This document shows, in pieces, positions 14,805 to 23,103 of a stretch of DNA of 64,000 nt. The translations under genes were made by a program, and so were the position numbers. How positions within the stretch are numbered: position 1 is the first letter of the stretch; every line of letters begins with the position of its first letter. Below the pieces are notes generated by a model. That model searched no databases. It was not told the origin of the DNA and was given only the letters and a program-made list of their open reading frames with translations. This DNA comes from Paenibacillus humicus NBRC 102415 (lineage in GTDB: Bacteria > Bacillota > Bacilli > Paenibacillales > Paenibacillaceae), in assembly GCF_004000905.1 (NCBI RefSeq), contig NZ_BIMD01000015.1:1-64000 (forward strand). Direction: 5' to 3'.

Positions 14805-16229
14805 TTAGCAGTCGAAATAGAGGCCGTACTCATGCGGATGGACGCGGATAGCGACAGCTTTGGCTTCCTGACGCTTGAAGGCGACATAGTTGTCGATGAA
14901 GTCCTGGCTGAAGACGCCGTTTTCGGTAAGGAACCCGGAATCGGCTTCCAGCGCATCCAGAGCTTCTTCCAGGGATCCTGGAACGCTGCGAATTTCTTTT
15001 TTGTCTTCGTCGGACAGCTCGTAGATGTTCTTGTCGTAAGGACCGAATCCGAGTGCGGTCGGATCGATTTTGCGCTTCACGCCGTCCAGTCCTGCAAGCA
15101 GCATCGCCGCGAAGGACAGGTACGGGTTCGCCGTGGAATCCGGCGTACGGAACTCGATGCGGCAGCCCTTAGGCGTAACGGCTGCAACCGGAATACGGAC
15201 GGCAGCGGAACGGTTGCCCTTGGAGAATACCAGGTTGACCGGCGCTTCATAGCCTGGAACGAGGCGTTTGAAGGAGTTCGTGCTCGGGTTGGTCAGCGCG
15301 ATCAGCGCCGGAGCGTGATGCAGAATGCCGCCGATGTAATGCAGCGCCATTTCGCTCAGGTTGCCGTAGCCGCCTTTTTCGTAGAACAGCGGCGAATCGC
15401 CGTTGAAGATCGATTGGTGGACGTGCATGCCGCTGCCGTTGTCTCCGAAGAGCGGTTTCGGCATGAACGTAGCCACTTTGCCGTACTGGCGGGCTGTGTT
15501 GTGCACGATGTATTTGTAGAGCAGGAGATTGTCGGCCGTCTTGGTCAGCGTATCGAAGCGGAAGTTGATCTCCGCTTGGCCGGCCGTAGCCACCTCATGG
15601 TGATGGCGCTCGACGCGGAGTCCCGCTTCCTGCATCAGGCGGACCATCTCGCTGCGGAGGTCTTGCTGGGAATCGACAGGGGCAACCGGCACGTAGCCGC
15701 CTTTGACGCCTACTTTGAACGCCAGGTTGCCGCCCTCTTCCTTGCGGTTCGTGTTCCAGGCCGCTTCTTCGGAATCGACGAAGTAGGAGGAAGAGTTCAT
15801 CGAGCTTTCGTAACGCACGTCGTCAAAGACGAAGAACTCGGACTCAGGGGCAAAAAATGCTGTCGTGCCGACGCCGGAGGATTGGAGGAATTCCTCTGCC
15901 TTCTGGGCGATGCTCCGCGGGTCGCGGTCGTAGCGTTCGCCATCCGGTGTGAAGATATTGCACATAACGTTCAAAGTCGGGTGATCGGTGAATGGATCCA
16001 GGAACACCGAACCGGTATCCGGCATCATGACCATGTCAGATTCTTCGATGCCGCGGAAGCCAGGGATCGAGGAACCGTCAAATGCGACGCCGTTCACGAA
16101 CGTGTCACCGTCAACTTCCGTCGCAGGAAGAGTGATGTGGTGAGCACGGCCGGAAAGATCCACGAACCGGAAATCGACAAACTGGATGTTATTTTCTTTG
16201 ATTTTGTCCAATACGCTTTGAACTGACAT
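14805..16229 (-). CDS. glnA: Glutamine synthetase type I (GSI-beta-like)
   Basis: ATP-dependent enzyme of 474 residues that makes glutamine from glutamate and ammonia. The motifs FDGSSIPGF, EFFVFDD, NGSGMHVHQS and the Arg-rich GCRIEFRTPDSTANPY are present. Its length and the C-terminal DKNIYELSDEDKKEI resemble the E. coli GSI-beta form (469 residues) rather than the 444-residue Bacillus GlnA; Tyr403 sits where E. coli has the adenylylated tyrosine. No glnR precedes it and no glnE is near. Start at ATG 16229 behind GGAGGAAA. A clear promoter and a GlnR/TnrA box lie upstream. It may be a second, nitrogen-regulated glutamine synthetase of this genome. Confidence 0.95.
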   Translation of the reverse strand: MSVQSVLDKIKENNIQFVDFRFVDLSGRAHHITLPATEVDGDTFVNGVAFDGSSIPGFRGIEESDMVMMPDTGSVFLDPFTDHPTLNVMCNIFTPDGERYDRDPRSIAQKAEEFLQSSGVGTTAFFAPESEFFVFDDVRYESSMNSSSYFVDSEEAAWNTNRKEEGGNLAFKVGVKGGYVPVAPVDSQQDLRSEMVRLMQEAGLRVERHHHEVATAGQAEINFRFDTLTKTADNLLLYKYIVHNTARQYGKVATFMPKPLFGDNGSGMHVHQSIFNGDSPLFYEKGGYGNLSEMALHYIGGILHHAPALIALTNPSTNSFKRLVPGYEAPVNLVFSKGNRSAAVRIPVAAVTPKGCRIEFRTPDSTANPYLSFAAMLLAGLDGVKRKIDPTALGFGPYDKNIYELSDEDKKEIRSVPGSLEEALDALEADSGFLTENGVFSQDFIDNYVAFKRQEAKAVAIRVHPHEYGLYFDC

Positions 16230-16307
16230 GTAAAATTTCCTCCATTTCCGAACGTTAGCATTAGATAAGACCGAGATTGTTCAACTTTGGCTCTAAACCT
16301 TGAAGTA

Positions 16308-16336
16308 ATTATAAAACCGTTGCTTTAAAGCGTCAA
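16308..16336 (-). promoter_or_regulatory. glnA promoter
   Basis: On the minus strand TTGACG (16336-16331), 17-base spacer, TATAAT (16313-16308). The predicted transcript start is about 70 bases before the glnA ATG. Confidence 0.88.
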
Positions 16337-16364
16337 TAGGTATGTCAGGTATTTTTGGAACAAG

Positions 16365-16381
16365 TGTAAGCAATACTCACA
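16365..16381. promoter_or_regulatory. GlnR/TnrA box before glnA
   Basis: TGTAAGCAATACTCACA matches the 17-base TGTNA-N7-TNACA consensus at every fixed position. It is centred about 72 bases upstream of the predicted start point, behind the -35. That suggests activation rather than simple blocking. The rest of the 333-base intergenic region shows no gene. Confidence 0.8.
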
Positions 16382-16562
16382 ACATTTATACAATATTCAC
16401 ATTCTGCGGACGCTCTCAACGCAAACATCCGTAATCCCTTGACGTAAAAGGGTTTACGGATGTATTACGAACAATATCGATATTAGCAGCAGCTGTCGAA
16501 ATTCAGCGTCGTGAATATTTATGCGGAAGCGCTTTCTTTATCTCTCCTCCCGGAAGCCGTTT

Positions 16563-17624
16563 CTACTTCTGCCAGACCGCAAATTGCTCCGCTTCCGCCT
16601 TGCTCGTGTCAAAATTCTTGCCGACGATCGGCGCGAGCTTCTCCAAATCCTTGAGCAGGCGGGCGAATTGATCCGGGAACAGCGACTGGACGCCGTCTCC
16701 CGTCATGGAATTGTCGGGATCCGTATGCATTTCAATGATGAGCCCGTTGGCGCCGGCTGCGACGGAAGCTTTGGCCATCGGCTCCACCAGCTCGCGGCGT
16801 CCCGTTCCATGGCTCGGATCCGAGATGACCGGCAGATGGCTGAGCCCTTGCAGCACCGGAATCGCCGACAGATCGAGCGTATTGCGGGTGTATGTCTCGA
16901 ACGTGCGGATTCCCCGCTCGCAAAGCATCACATTGGGATTGCCCCCTGCCAGGATGTATTCCGCCGCGTTGAGGAATTCATCGTATGTGGAGCTGAAGCC
17001 GCGCTTGAGCAGCACCGGCGTCCGGATCGTGCCGAGCTTGCGCAGAAGATCGAAGTTCTGCATGTTGCGGGTGCCGACCTGCAGAATATCGGCATGCTCC
17101 GCGCAGATGTCGACGTATTCAGGAGTCATCACTTCCGTAATCGTGAGGAGGCCGTGGCGCCGTCCCGCATCCGCCATCATCTCCAGTCCTTCCACGCCGA
17201 CGCCCTGGAAGCTGTACGGGCCGGTTCGCGGCTTGAAGGCGCCGCCGCGCAGCACTTGGCCGCCGGCCGCCTTGACGAGACGGGCGATCTCGTCGATCTG
17301 CTCCGGAGTCTCAACGGCGCAAGGACCGCCCATGATGACAAGATTGCTGCCGCCGATCTTGACTCCCTTGATGTCGATGATCGTATCGTCGGGGTGGAAG
17401 TCGCGGCTGGCCAGCTTGTAGGACTTGGAGATCTTGATGACATTCTCCACGCCCTTCATCTGGCGCAGATGCTCCGCCAGGGCCGGCTCCGCCTTGCCGA
17501 TAATGCCGATGACGGTCCGGCCGATGCCGCGGGAGACATGGGCCTGCACGCCCGCACGCTCGATATGGGATACGATTTCCTGTATGCGCTCTTCGTTAAT
17601 GGATGATTGGGTAATGACGATCAC
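16563..17624 (-). CDS. aroF: 3-deoxy-7-phosphoheptulonate synthase (DAHP synthase)
   Basis: First enzyme of the shikimate pathway, joining phosphoenolpyruvate and erythrose 4-phosphate; 353 residues from the chosen start. Residues 1-70 are the ferredoxin-like regulatory domain (GIGRTVIGIIG, SYKLASRDFHPDDT), followed by the type I-beta barrel with VIMGGPCAVE, LRGGAFKPRTGPYSFQG and SDPSHGTGRR. I chose GTG 17624, ten bases after GGAG, over the GTG at 17633, which lies almost on the site; it also gives the MIVI-type N-terminus of homologues. Single gene with its own promoter. Confidence 0.93.
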   Translation of the reverse strand: MIVITQSSINEERIQEIVSHIERAGVQAHVSRGIGRTVIGIIGKAEPALAEHLRQMKGVENVIKISKSYKLASRDFHPDDTIIDIKGVKIGGSNLVIMGGPCAVETPEQIDEIARLVKAAGGQVLRGGAFKPRTGPYSFQGVGVEGLEMMADAGRRHGLLTITEVMTPEYVDICAEHADILQVGTRNMQNFDLLRKLGTIRTPVLLKRGFSSTYDEFLNAAEYILAGGNPNVMLCERGIRTFETYTRNTLDLSAIPVLQGLSHLPVISDPSHGTGRRELVEPMAKASVAAGANGLIIEMHTDPDNSMTGDGVQSLFPDQFARLLKDLEKLAPIVGKNFDTSKAEAEQFAVWQK

Positions 17625-17694
17625 AATAAACACGCTCCGTTCCGCTTTCGTGCTTGTTCGCTTTTAAGCTTTTATGCTTTTATTCAATAAAGTA

Positions 17695-17723
17695 ACTATA
17701 CAAGGTTGCTCCGCCTACGTCAA
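17695..17723 (-). promoter_or_regulatory. Promoter of DAHP synthase gene
   Basis: On the minus strand TTGACG (17723-17718) and TATAGT (17700-17695) are 17 bases apart, about 70 bases before the start codon. Confidence 0.8.
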
Positions 17724-17766
17724 GGTCCGTTTCCACAAGATATGCTCCCCGAGATGCTTTGATGCA

Positions 17767-17798
17767 TAAAAAGGCCGGCCGATATCGACCGGCCAGCC
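17767..17798 (-). terminator. Terminator of glycosyltransferase operon
   Basis: GGCTGGCCGGTCGATATCGG-type palindromic stem at 17773-17798 followed by UUUUU on the minus strand. Between it and the gene end at 17914 I see no further feature. Confidence 0.85.
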
Positions 17799-17913
17799 TA
17801 TTTCCTATCATTCCCATGAATCGAAGATAGGACGAACTCAAGATATGGAGCCGGTGTCGCAGCTTTCATCCTTCATGTTGGCGCAGAAGCGCAGCTCTGC
17901 TCTTGAGCGGCCG

Positions 17914-18957
17914 TCAGCGGCCCGTTGAGCTTCTCCGGCTCATTCCGACAGCCGGCGCACCCGGGTGGGAGAAGGCTTCGGGCCTCCTGGGTCCGGATGC
18001 TCCTCCGCCGCCTTCGCCGAAGACCGGGCGAGCTCTTGCTTCCCGCAGAATATAGAGCGGCCGCCCCTTGGCCTCCTCATAGATCCGCCCCACATACTCG
18101 CCGAGAACGCCAAGCATGGCAAGCACGAAGCCGTTGAACAGGAGCATGACCGCCATCATCGACGCCCAGCCCTTCATCGTGCCGGAGGTGAACAACGCCT
18201 GCCATAGAACGACGAGCAGATAGAAGAATCCCGTCGCCGACAGCAGCGCTCCCGCGTAACCCGCAATCTTCAGCGGCTTGGTCGAGAAGGAAGTAATCCC
18301 GTCCAGGCACAGCTTCACCATCCGCTTCAGCGGATATTTCGTCTCCCCGGCGAATCTCTCGTCGCGCTCGTACTCCAGCGCAGTCTGGCGGAAGCCGACC
18401 CAGCTGACAAGCCCTCGGACGAAGCGGCTGCTCTCGTGCAGGCGCTTCATCTGCTCCAGCACCTGGCGGTCCATCAGTCGGAAATCTCCGGTGTCGACCG
18501 GAATCGATATATCCGTCGATGCCCGCAGAACACGGTAGAACAGACTGGCGGACCACTTTTTGAACGCGGTCTCTCCGCTTCTGCTGACGCGCTTGGCATA
18601 CACGACGTCGTAGCCTTCCCGCCACTTCTCCAGCATCGGGACAATCAGCTCGGGCGGATCCTGCAGATCCGCATCGATGATGACGACCGCCTCTCCGGCG
18701 GCATGGTCCATGCCGGCCGTGATCGCGATCTGATGGCCGAAGTTGCGCGAGAAATCAAGCAGCCGCACGGCGGAATCCTTGCGGGACCAATCCTCGATCA
18801 TCGCCCCGGAAAGGTCGCGGCTGCCGTCGTTGACGAAGATCAGCTCGTAGCGGCAGCCGATGCCCTCCATCACGCTTTTCAGACGAAGATAGGTTTCCGG
18901 CAGCACCTCTTCTTCGTTGTACACGGGGATGACAACCGATACTTGAACCTGGCTCAT
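17914..18957 (-). CDS. Family 2 glycosyltransferase (polyprenyl-phosphate sugar synthase type)
   Basis: Membrane-bound GT2 enzyme of 347 residues. The catalytic GT-A domain (about 1-230) shows VVIPVYNEEEVL, FVNDGSRD, ADLQDPPE and QTALEYERDERFAGETKYP. Two C-terminal membrane segments (about 236-260 and 270-295) follow, as in GtrB/YkcC proteins that load a sugar onto undecaprenyl phosphate. A Gly/Pro/Arg-rich tail ends it. It lies 13 bases after the GT39-like gene on the same strand. That pairing (YkcB/YkcC-like) implies it makes the lipid-linked donor for its partner. The sugar and acceptor are unknown. Confidence 0.93.
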   Translation of the reverse strand: MSQVQVSVVIPVYNEEEVLPETYLRLKSVMEGIGCRYELIFVNDGSRDLSGAMIEDWSRKDSAVRLLDFSRNFGHQIAITAGMDHAAGEAVVIIDADLQDPPELIVPMLEKWREGYDVVYAKRVSRSGETAFKKWSASLFYRVLRASTDISIPVDTGDFRLMDRQVLEQMKRLHESSRFVRGLVSWVGFRQTALEYERDERFAGETKYPLKRMVKLCLDGITSFSTKPLKIAGYAGALLSATGFFYLLVVLWQALFTSGTMKGWASMMAVMLLFNGFVLAMLGVLGEYVGRIYEEAKGRPLYILREARARPVFGEGGGGASGPRRPEAFSHPGAPAVGMSRRSSTGR

Positions 18958-18970
18958 GTTCCATGCCTCC

Positions 18971-21373
18971 CTAATCCAGAGTCACTTCGTATAGAACGGC
19001 GCTTCCGCGTCCAGGTCCGGCGCTGCCGGATGTCTCTCCCTCCGGACTTGCCGCCGGGGAACCGCCGTACTCGCTTGCGTCTACGGCCTTGCCATGCTCT
19101 TCGATCCAGGCATTGAGGTCGCTGCCGCCATCACGGCCGCCTGCTCCGCCCGATCCTCCGACGAGGAAATACTTCAGTTTGCCCGACTTCACCAGCTGCT
19201 CCAGCTTGGCGGAGTCATAGACCGGATCCGAGTTCTGGAAGCCGTGCAGGATGACGACCTTCTGCTTGGCCTCCACGATATAAGGAGCGGCTGTCCCGTA
19301 ATCGGACACGGCGAGCAAATAATCGGTCGTCTGGTTTTGCTTCAAATAAGCGAGCAGCCCTTCGTTCAAGCTCTCGCTTCCTCCCATGCCGCCGGCTCCT
19401 CCCGGCATGCCCTGGAAGCCCCCGGCTTGACCCGGGAATCCTCCTCCGGCTCCTTGGAAGCCGGAGAAGCCCTCGCTCCCGCCGTCTCCCGCCGAACCGG
19501 GCTGGCCTTGCAAGCCTCCTTGCATTCCCCGCTGCCCGGAGGCATTCGGCCGTCCGCCTCGCTCCGATGCATTCGGCCATCCGCCCTGTCCTCCGTTCAT
19601 CGCTTCCCATTGCCCGCCGGTCCTGGAGCCGGCTGCGGCAAATCCGCCCCTTCCGCCTCCCATGCCGTTCTGGCCGTCGGGGCCGGCTGCGGGGATCATC
19701 GAGTTCTGGCCGTACACGATCGGAGTCGCCGACCAGTAGGCGGGACCGATCAGCAGCACCGCGGCAGCCGCGGCGGCGGTCCATCGGACCGCAGCGCTGT
19801 TGTCGCGCGAATTCAGGACGGCGAGGATGAGCGCGGCGAGCAGTCCAAGCCCCGCGACGGCGAGCGACCAGCCTACGCCGATCGTGCTCTCGTAAGGACG
19901 CAGGATGTACCATTGGAACATCGAGGTCGCCGCGACGGCACCCGGCAGCAGATAGATCTGCCAGCCTCTTCCTTGTCGGTATTTCGCCCACATCTCGCTC
20001 CAGCCCGCCCCGAACAAAGCCGCTGCCGGAGGAGCGAGCATGATGAGGTAATAGGAGTGGAAGAAGCCGGCGATGCTGAAAAATCCGCCGACGGGAATAA
20101 GCCAGGCCAGCCAGAACAGCGTTTCCTTGTGCTTTTCCGTCATGGATTTCCGTCTCCATGTAGAGAGCAGCGCGACTGCCGCGATCAGGGCAAACGGCAG
20201 CAGCCAGCTCGCTTGGCCGGAGAGAGCCTGCTGGAACAAGCGGAGCGGCCCCTTCTCCCCGGTGCCGAACATGCCGCCAGCCCGGCCTCCATTGCCGCCG
20301 AAGCCTCCGGGAATGCCCGCCGCTCCTCCGGCCCGCTCGAAACGGCCGGAGCCGTCCCGCTGGCTTTGTCCGTCCGCGCCGTTGCGATCGCTTTGAGGCG
20401 GGCCGTCCTGTCCGGTCACTCCGGTTCCGTTTGGCGCTTGTCCGTCCTGCCCGGCGCCGCCTTCATTTCCCGGCAGCATTCCACCCTGGCCCTGGCTGCC
20501 TTCAGGCAGCGCGCCGTCCGGAGCCATTGCTCCCGGGAATCCTCCGGCTCCGCCCTGGCCTCCGGGGCTGCGGTCTCCCGTCAGCCGCGAAACGCCGTTG
20601 TAGCCGAAAGCGAGCTGCAGCACCGAATTGTCTGTGCTGCTCCCTATATAGGGCCGCTTGTCGGCCGGCACGGAATCTACGATTGCCGCCCAGGATACGG
20701 ATACGGCCAGCATGAGAACCGTCGCTCCAGCCAGCACCGTCAGCTTCTTTTTCCAAGGGAAGCGTACCGCCAGCAGATAGAGCAGATAAAAAGCCGGCAG
20801 GACCATGTACGCCTGGAGCATCTTCATGTTGAATGCCGCTCCGATCAGGGCGAAGGAAGCCAGCAGGCTGCCCGTCCGCTGCCCTCGTACTCCTCGCAGC
20901 AGAAACCAAGCCGCCAGCAGGAGCGTGAAGACGAGCATCGCGTCGATATTGTTCGTTCTCGCCACCGCGACGCCGACCGGCGCGAGCGCCATCCCGAAGG
21001 CTGCGATGCGCGCGGCGGCGAGTCCGAAGGAAGGCTTCACGAGCAGGTAGACGAGCAGCACCGAGCCGATTCCAGCCAGCGCTTGCGGCAAAATGACGCT
21101 CCAGCCATGCAAGCCGAATACATACGCGAACGCCGTCTGGATCCAGAAGGCAAGCGGGGGTTTGTCCACCGTCACCGAGCCGGCGGAGTCCAGCGAGCCG
21201 TAGAAGAAGTTATGCCAGCTCTGCAGCATGCTGCCTACCGCAGTCGTGTAATACGTATTGGCGTAGGTTTCCTTCCCTATCCCGTACAGGTTCAAAAAAG
21301 CGGACGCCAGCATGGCGGCGGCCAGCACCAGATCCAGCCGCCTGCCGGATCCTGCCCTCTCCCTGATCTTCAT
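18971..21373 (-). CDS. GT39/YkcB-like membrane glycosyltransferase with Gly-rich loops
   Basis: Polytopic membrane protein of 800 residues with about 12 helices. The N-terminus has GKETYANTYYTTAVGSML and VDKPPLAFWIQT, the lumenal Asp region typical of the PMT/ArnT superfamily. Two long Gly-rich inserts are present, about residues 265-370 and 590-690, before a globular C-terminal domain (TTDYLLAVSDYG, VVILHGF). It should transfer a sugar from a polyprenyl-phosphate donor made by the adjacent GT2 enzyme to an outside acceptor. I prefer ATG 21373 (GGAG six bases before) to GTG 21385. Confidence 0.88.
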   Translation of the reverse strand: MKIRERAGSGRRLDLVLAAAMLASAFLNLYGIGKETYANTYYTTAVGSMLQSWHNFFYGSLDSAGSVTVDKPPLAFWIQTAFAYVFGLHGWSVILPQALAGIGSVLLVYLLVKPSFGLAAARIAAFGMALAPVGVAVARTNNIDAMLVFTLLLAAWFLLRGVRGQRTGSLLASFALIGAAFNMKMLQAYMVLPAFYLLYLLAVRFPWKKKLTVLAGATVLMLAVSVSWAAIVDSVPADKRPYIGSSTDNSVLQLAFGYNGVSRLTGDRSPGGQGGAGGFPGAMAPDGALPEGSQGQGGMLPGNEGGAGQDGQAPNGTGVTGQDGPPQSDRNGADGQSQRDGSGRFERAGGAAGIPGGFGGNGGRAGGMFGTGEKGPLRLFQQALSGQASWLLPFALIAAVALLSTWRRKSMTEKHKETLFWLAWLIPVGGFFSIAGFFHSYYLIMLAPPAAALFGAGWSEMWAKYRQGRGWQIYLLPGAVAATSMFQWYILRPYESTIGVGWSLAVAGLGLLAALILAVLNSRDNSAAVRWTAAAAAAVLLIGPAYWSATPIVYGQNSMIPAAGPDGQNGMGGGRGGFAAAGSRTGGQWEAMNGGQGGWPNASERGGRPNASGQRGMQGGLQGQPGSAGDGGSEGFSGFQGAGGGFPGQAGGFQGMPGGAGGMGGSESLNEGLLAYLKQNQTTDYLLAVSDYGTAAPYIVEAKQKVVILHGFQNSDPVYDSAKLEQLVKSGKLKYFLVGGSGGAGGRDGGSDLNAWIEEHGKAVDASEYGGSPAASPEGETSGSAGPGRGSAVLYEVTLD

Positions 21374-21482
21374 CTCTATCTCCACTCCTCTATCGGGTCA
21401 TGGGCTCATTGTAAGTCGCCAAAATGAACCTTAAATGAACGACCTTCCCGATCGTAGAAATAGAACGAAACTGGGCGGACAG

Positions 21483-21519
21483 AAAAAAGCGCTTCTTCTA
21501 TGTAATAGAAGAAACGCTT
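21483..21519 (-). terminator. Terminator after DUF2062 gene
   Basis: AAGCG-TTCTTCTAT hairpin with three-base loop, followed by six U on the minus strand. Confidence 0.85.
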
Positions 21520-21544
21520 GAAATCTGCCGTATGGGGTAATGAA

Positions 21545-22075
21545 TCATTCCGATACCGTACGGGTCGGCGGGAGAACCCGGCGCAGCCTGCGCTTCTCCT
21601 TGCGCCGCGCCGCATAATACCGCAGCAGGGCACGGACGGGGAAGAACAGCAGGGCGCCCAGCCAAATGCCGTCGATGACGCCGCCTACAATCAGCTTGAA
21701 GTTGAGAAGCAGGAACCGGTTGACCTCCGCCCCGACAAACGGAATGTCGAACACGAGATGTGTCGGGAGCACCCATCCGCCGACCTTGTTGTGGAGATAA
21801 GCGAACGGCAGATAGATGACCTTCCCGATGACGAATCCGATCAGAGCCCCCGCGAGGCTGCCGCGCAGCATATAGATCAGAGGGAAGATCAGGAAAAATG
21901 CCAGCCCGTACGTGGGCAGCGTGAACATTTCACAGAACAAGCCGATCGAGAAGCCCATCGCCACGAAGGACGGACCGCCAGGAGCCCTCAGCAGCTGTAT
22001 GAATTTGTACCGGATCCAGCGTCCGATCCGAGCAGACATCGGCCTCGGTTTGGATTTTGCTATATTGCCAGCCAT
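21545..22075 (-). CDS. DUF2062 membrane protein
   Basis: Integral membrane protein of 176 residues. Its pattern (RIGRWIRYKFIQLLRAPGGPSFVAMGFSIGLFCEMF) is that of the DUF2062 family, sometimes found next to lipid or wall sugar genes. About four hydrophobic segments and a very basic C-terminus (ARRKEKRRLRR) are seen. It follows ispH by 13 bases and ends in a terminator, so the two are probably one operon. Function unknown. Confidence 0.8.
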   Translation of the reverse strand: MAGNIAKSKPRPMSARIGRWIRYKFIQLLRAPGGPSFVAMGFSIGLFCEMFTLPTYGLAFFLIFPLIYMLRGSLAGALIGFVIGKVIYLPFAYLHNKVGGWVLPTHLVFDIPFVGAEVNRFLLLNFKLIVGGVIDGIWLGALLFFPVRALLRYYAARRKEKRRLRRVLPPTRTVSE

Positions 22076-22088
22076 CTTCCTACCCTCT

Positions 22089-23039
22089 TTATGCGCCCGA
22101 CTTGGTCTTGATCTTGGGAAGCAGCTTCTTCATGTCGACCGTACGCTTCAATTCCCAGGTGGAAGCATCCTTCTCGTCGTAACGTTCCAGAAAATCGACG
22201 ACCTCGCGCGTAAGCGGCGTCGGCGTGGAAGCGCCGGATGTCACCGATACGCGCTGCTTGCCTTGCAGCCATTCCAGCTTGAGCTCCGACAAGTCGGCGA
22301 TCCGATAAGCCGGCACCCCGGATATCTCCTCCGATACCTGGGCAAGACGGTTGGAGTTGTTGCTCCGCGGATCGCCGACGACGATCGTCAGCTCGGCCTG
22401 CCCGGCCTGATCGGCCACCGCCTCCTGGCGAACCTGCGTAGCCAGGCAAATCTCGTTGTGGATCTCGGCCGCAGGGTACTTCTCCAGCAGCTTCGCGATG
22501 AGATGCCGGATATCCCACTGGGACATCGTCGTCTGATTCGTGATGAGAATCCGGTCTCCGGGTACATCCAGCACCTCGATGTCCGCTTCTCTCTCGATGA
22601 GATGCACGAAATCGGGAGCGACCCCGACCGCGCCTTCCGGCTCCGGATGGCCCTTTTTGCCGATATAGATGATATGGTAGCCCTCTGCGGTCTTCTCGGA
22701 GATGAGATCATGCGTCTTCGTCACGTCCGGACAGGTCGCATCGACGACCGTCAGCCCCTTCTCCTTGGCGCGGCGCCGCACCTCCGGCGACACTCCGTGC
22801 GCGGTGAAGATGACCGTCCCCTTCTCCACCTGCTCGAGAATTTCCAAGCGGTTCTCCCCGTCGAGCGTAATGATGCCTTCTTCCTTGAATGCCTCCGTCA
22901 CATGGCCGTTGTGAACGATCATGCCCAGAATGTATATAGGACGCGGCAGATCCAGGTTGCGAGCCGTCTGAAGAGCCAGCACCATGGCATCCACGACGCC
23001 GTAGCAATAGCCGCGCGGCGAAATCTTGACCACTTCCAT
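22089..23039 (-). CDS. ispH: 4-hydroxy-3-methylbut-2-enyl diphosphate reductase
   Basis: Last enzyme of the MEP isoprenoid pathway, an oxygen-sensitive [4Fe-4S] reductase giving IPP and DMAPP; 316 residues. Cluster cysteines are seen in [13 protein letters not shown] (near the N-terminus), [12 protein letters not shown] and [11 protein letters not shown]. The Thr/Ser-rich [11 protein letters not shown] ends the active site. The N-terminus matches Bacillus IspH exactly in register. It is followed by the DUF2062 gene. Confidence 0.96.
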   Translation of the reverse strand: MEVVKISPRGYCYGVVDAMVLALQTARNLDLPRPIYILGMIVHNGHVTEAFKEEGIITLDGENRLEILEQVEKGTVIFTAHGVSPEVRRRAKEKGLTVVDATCPDVTKTHDLISEKTAEGYHIIYIGKKGHPEPEGAVGVAPDFVHLIEREADIEVLDVPGDRILITNQTTMSQWDIRHLIAKLLEKYPAAEIHNEICLATQVRQEAVADQAGQAELTIVVGDPRSNNSNRLAQVSEEISGVPAYRIADLSELKLEWLQGKQRVSVTSGASTPTPLTREVVDFLERYDEKDASTWELKRTVDMKKLLPKIKTKSGA

Positions 23040-23103
23040 CGAAATACCTGCTTTCCCGGCCGGCTTGAACTATCCGGTACGGCCGCACTGTATTCATTAT
23101 ACT

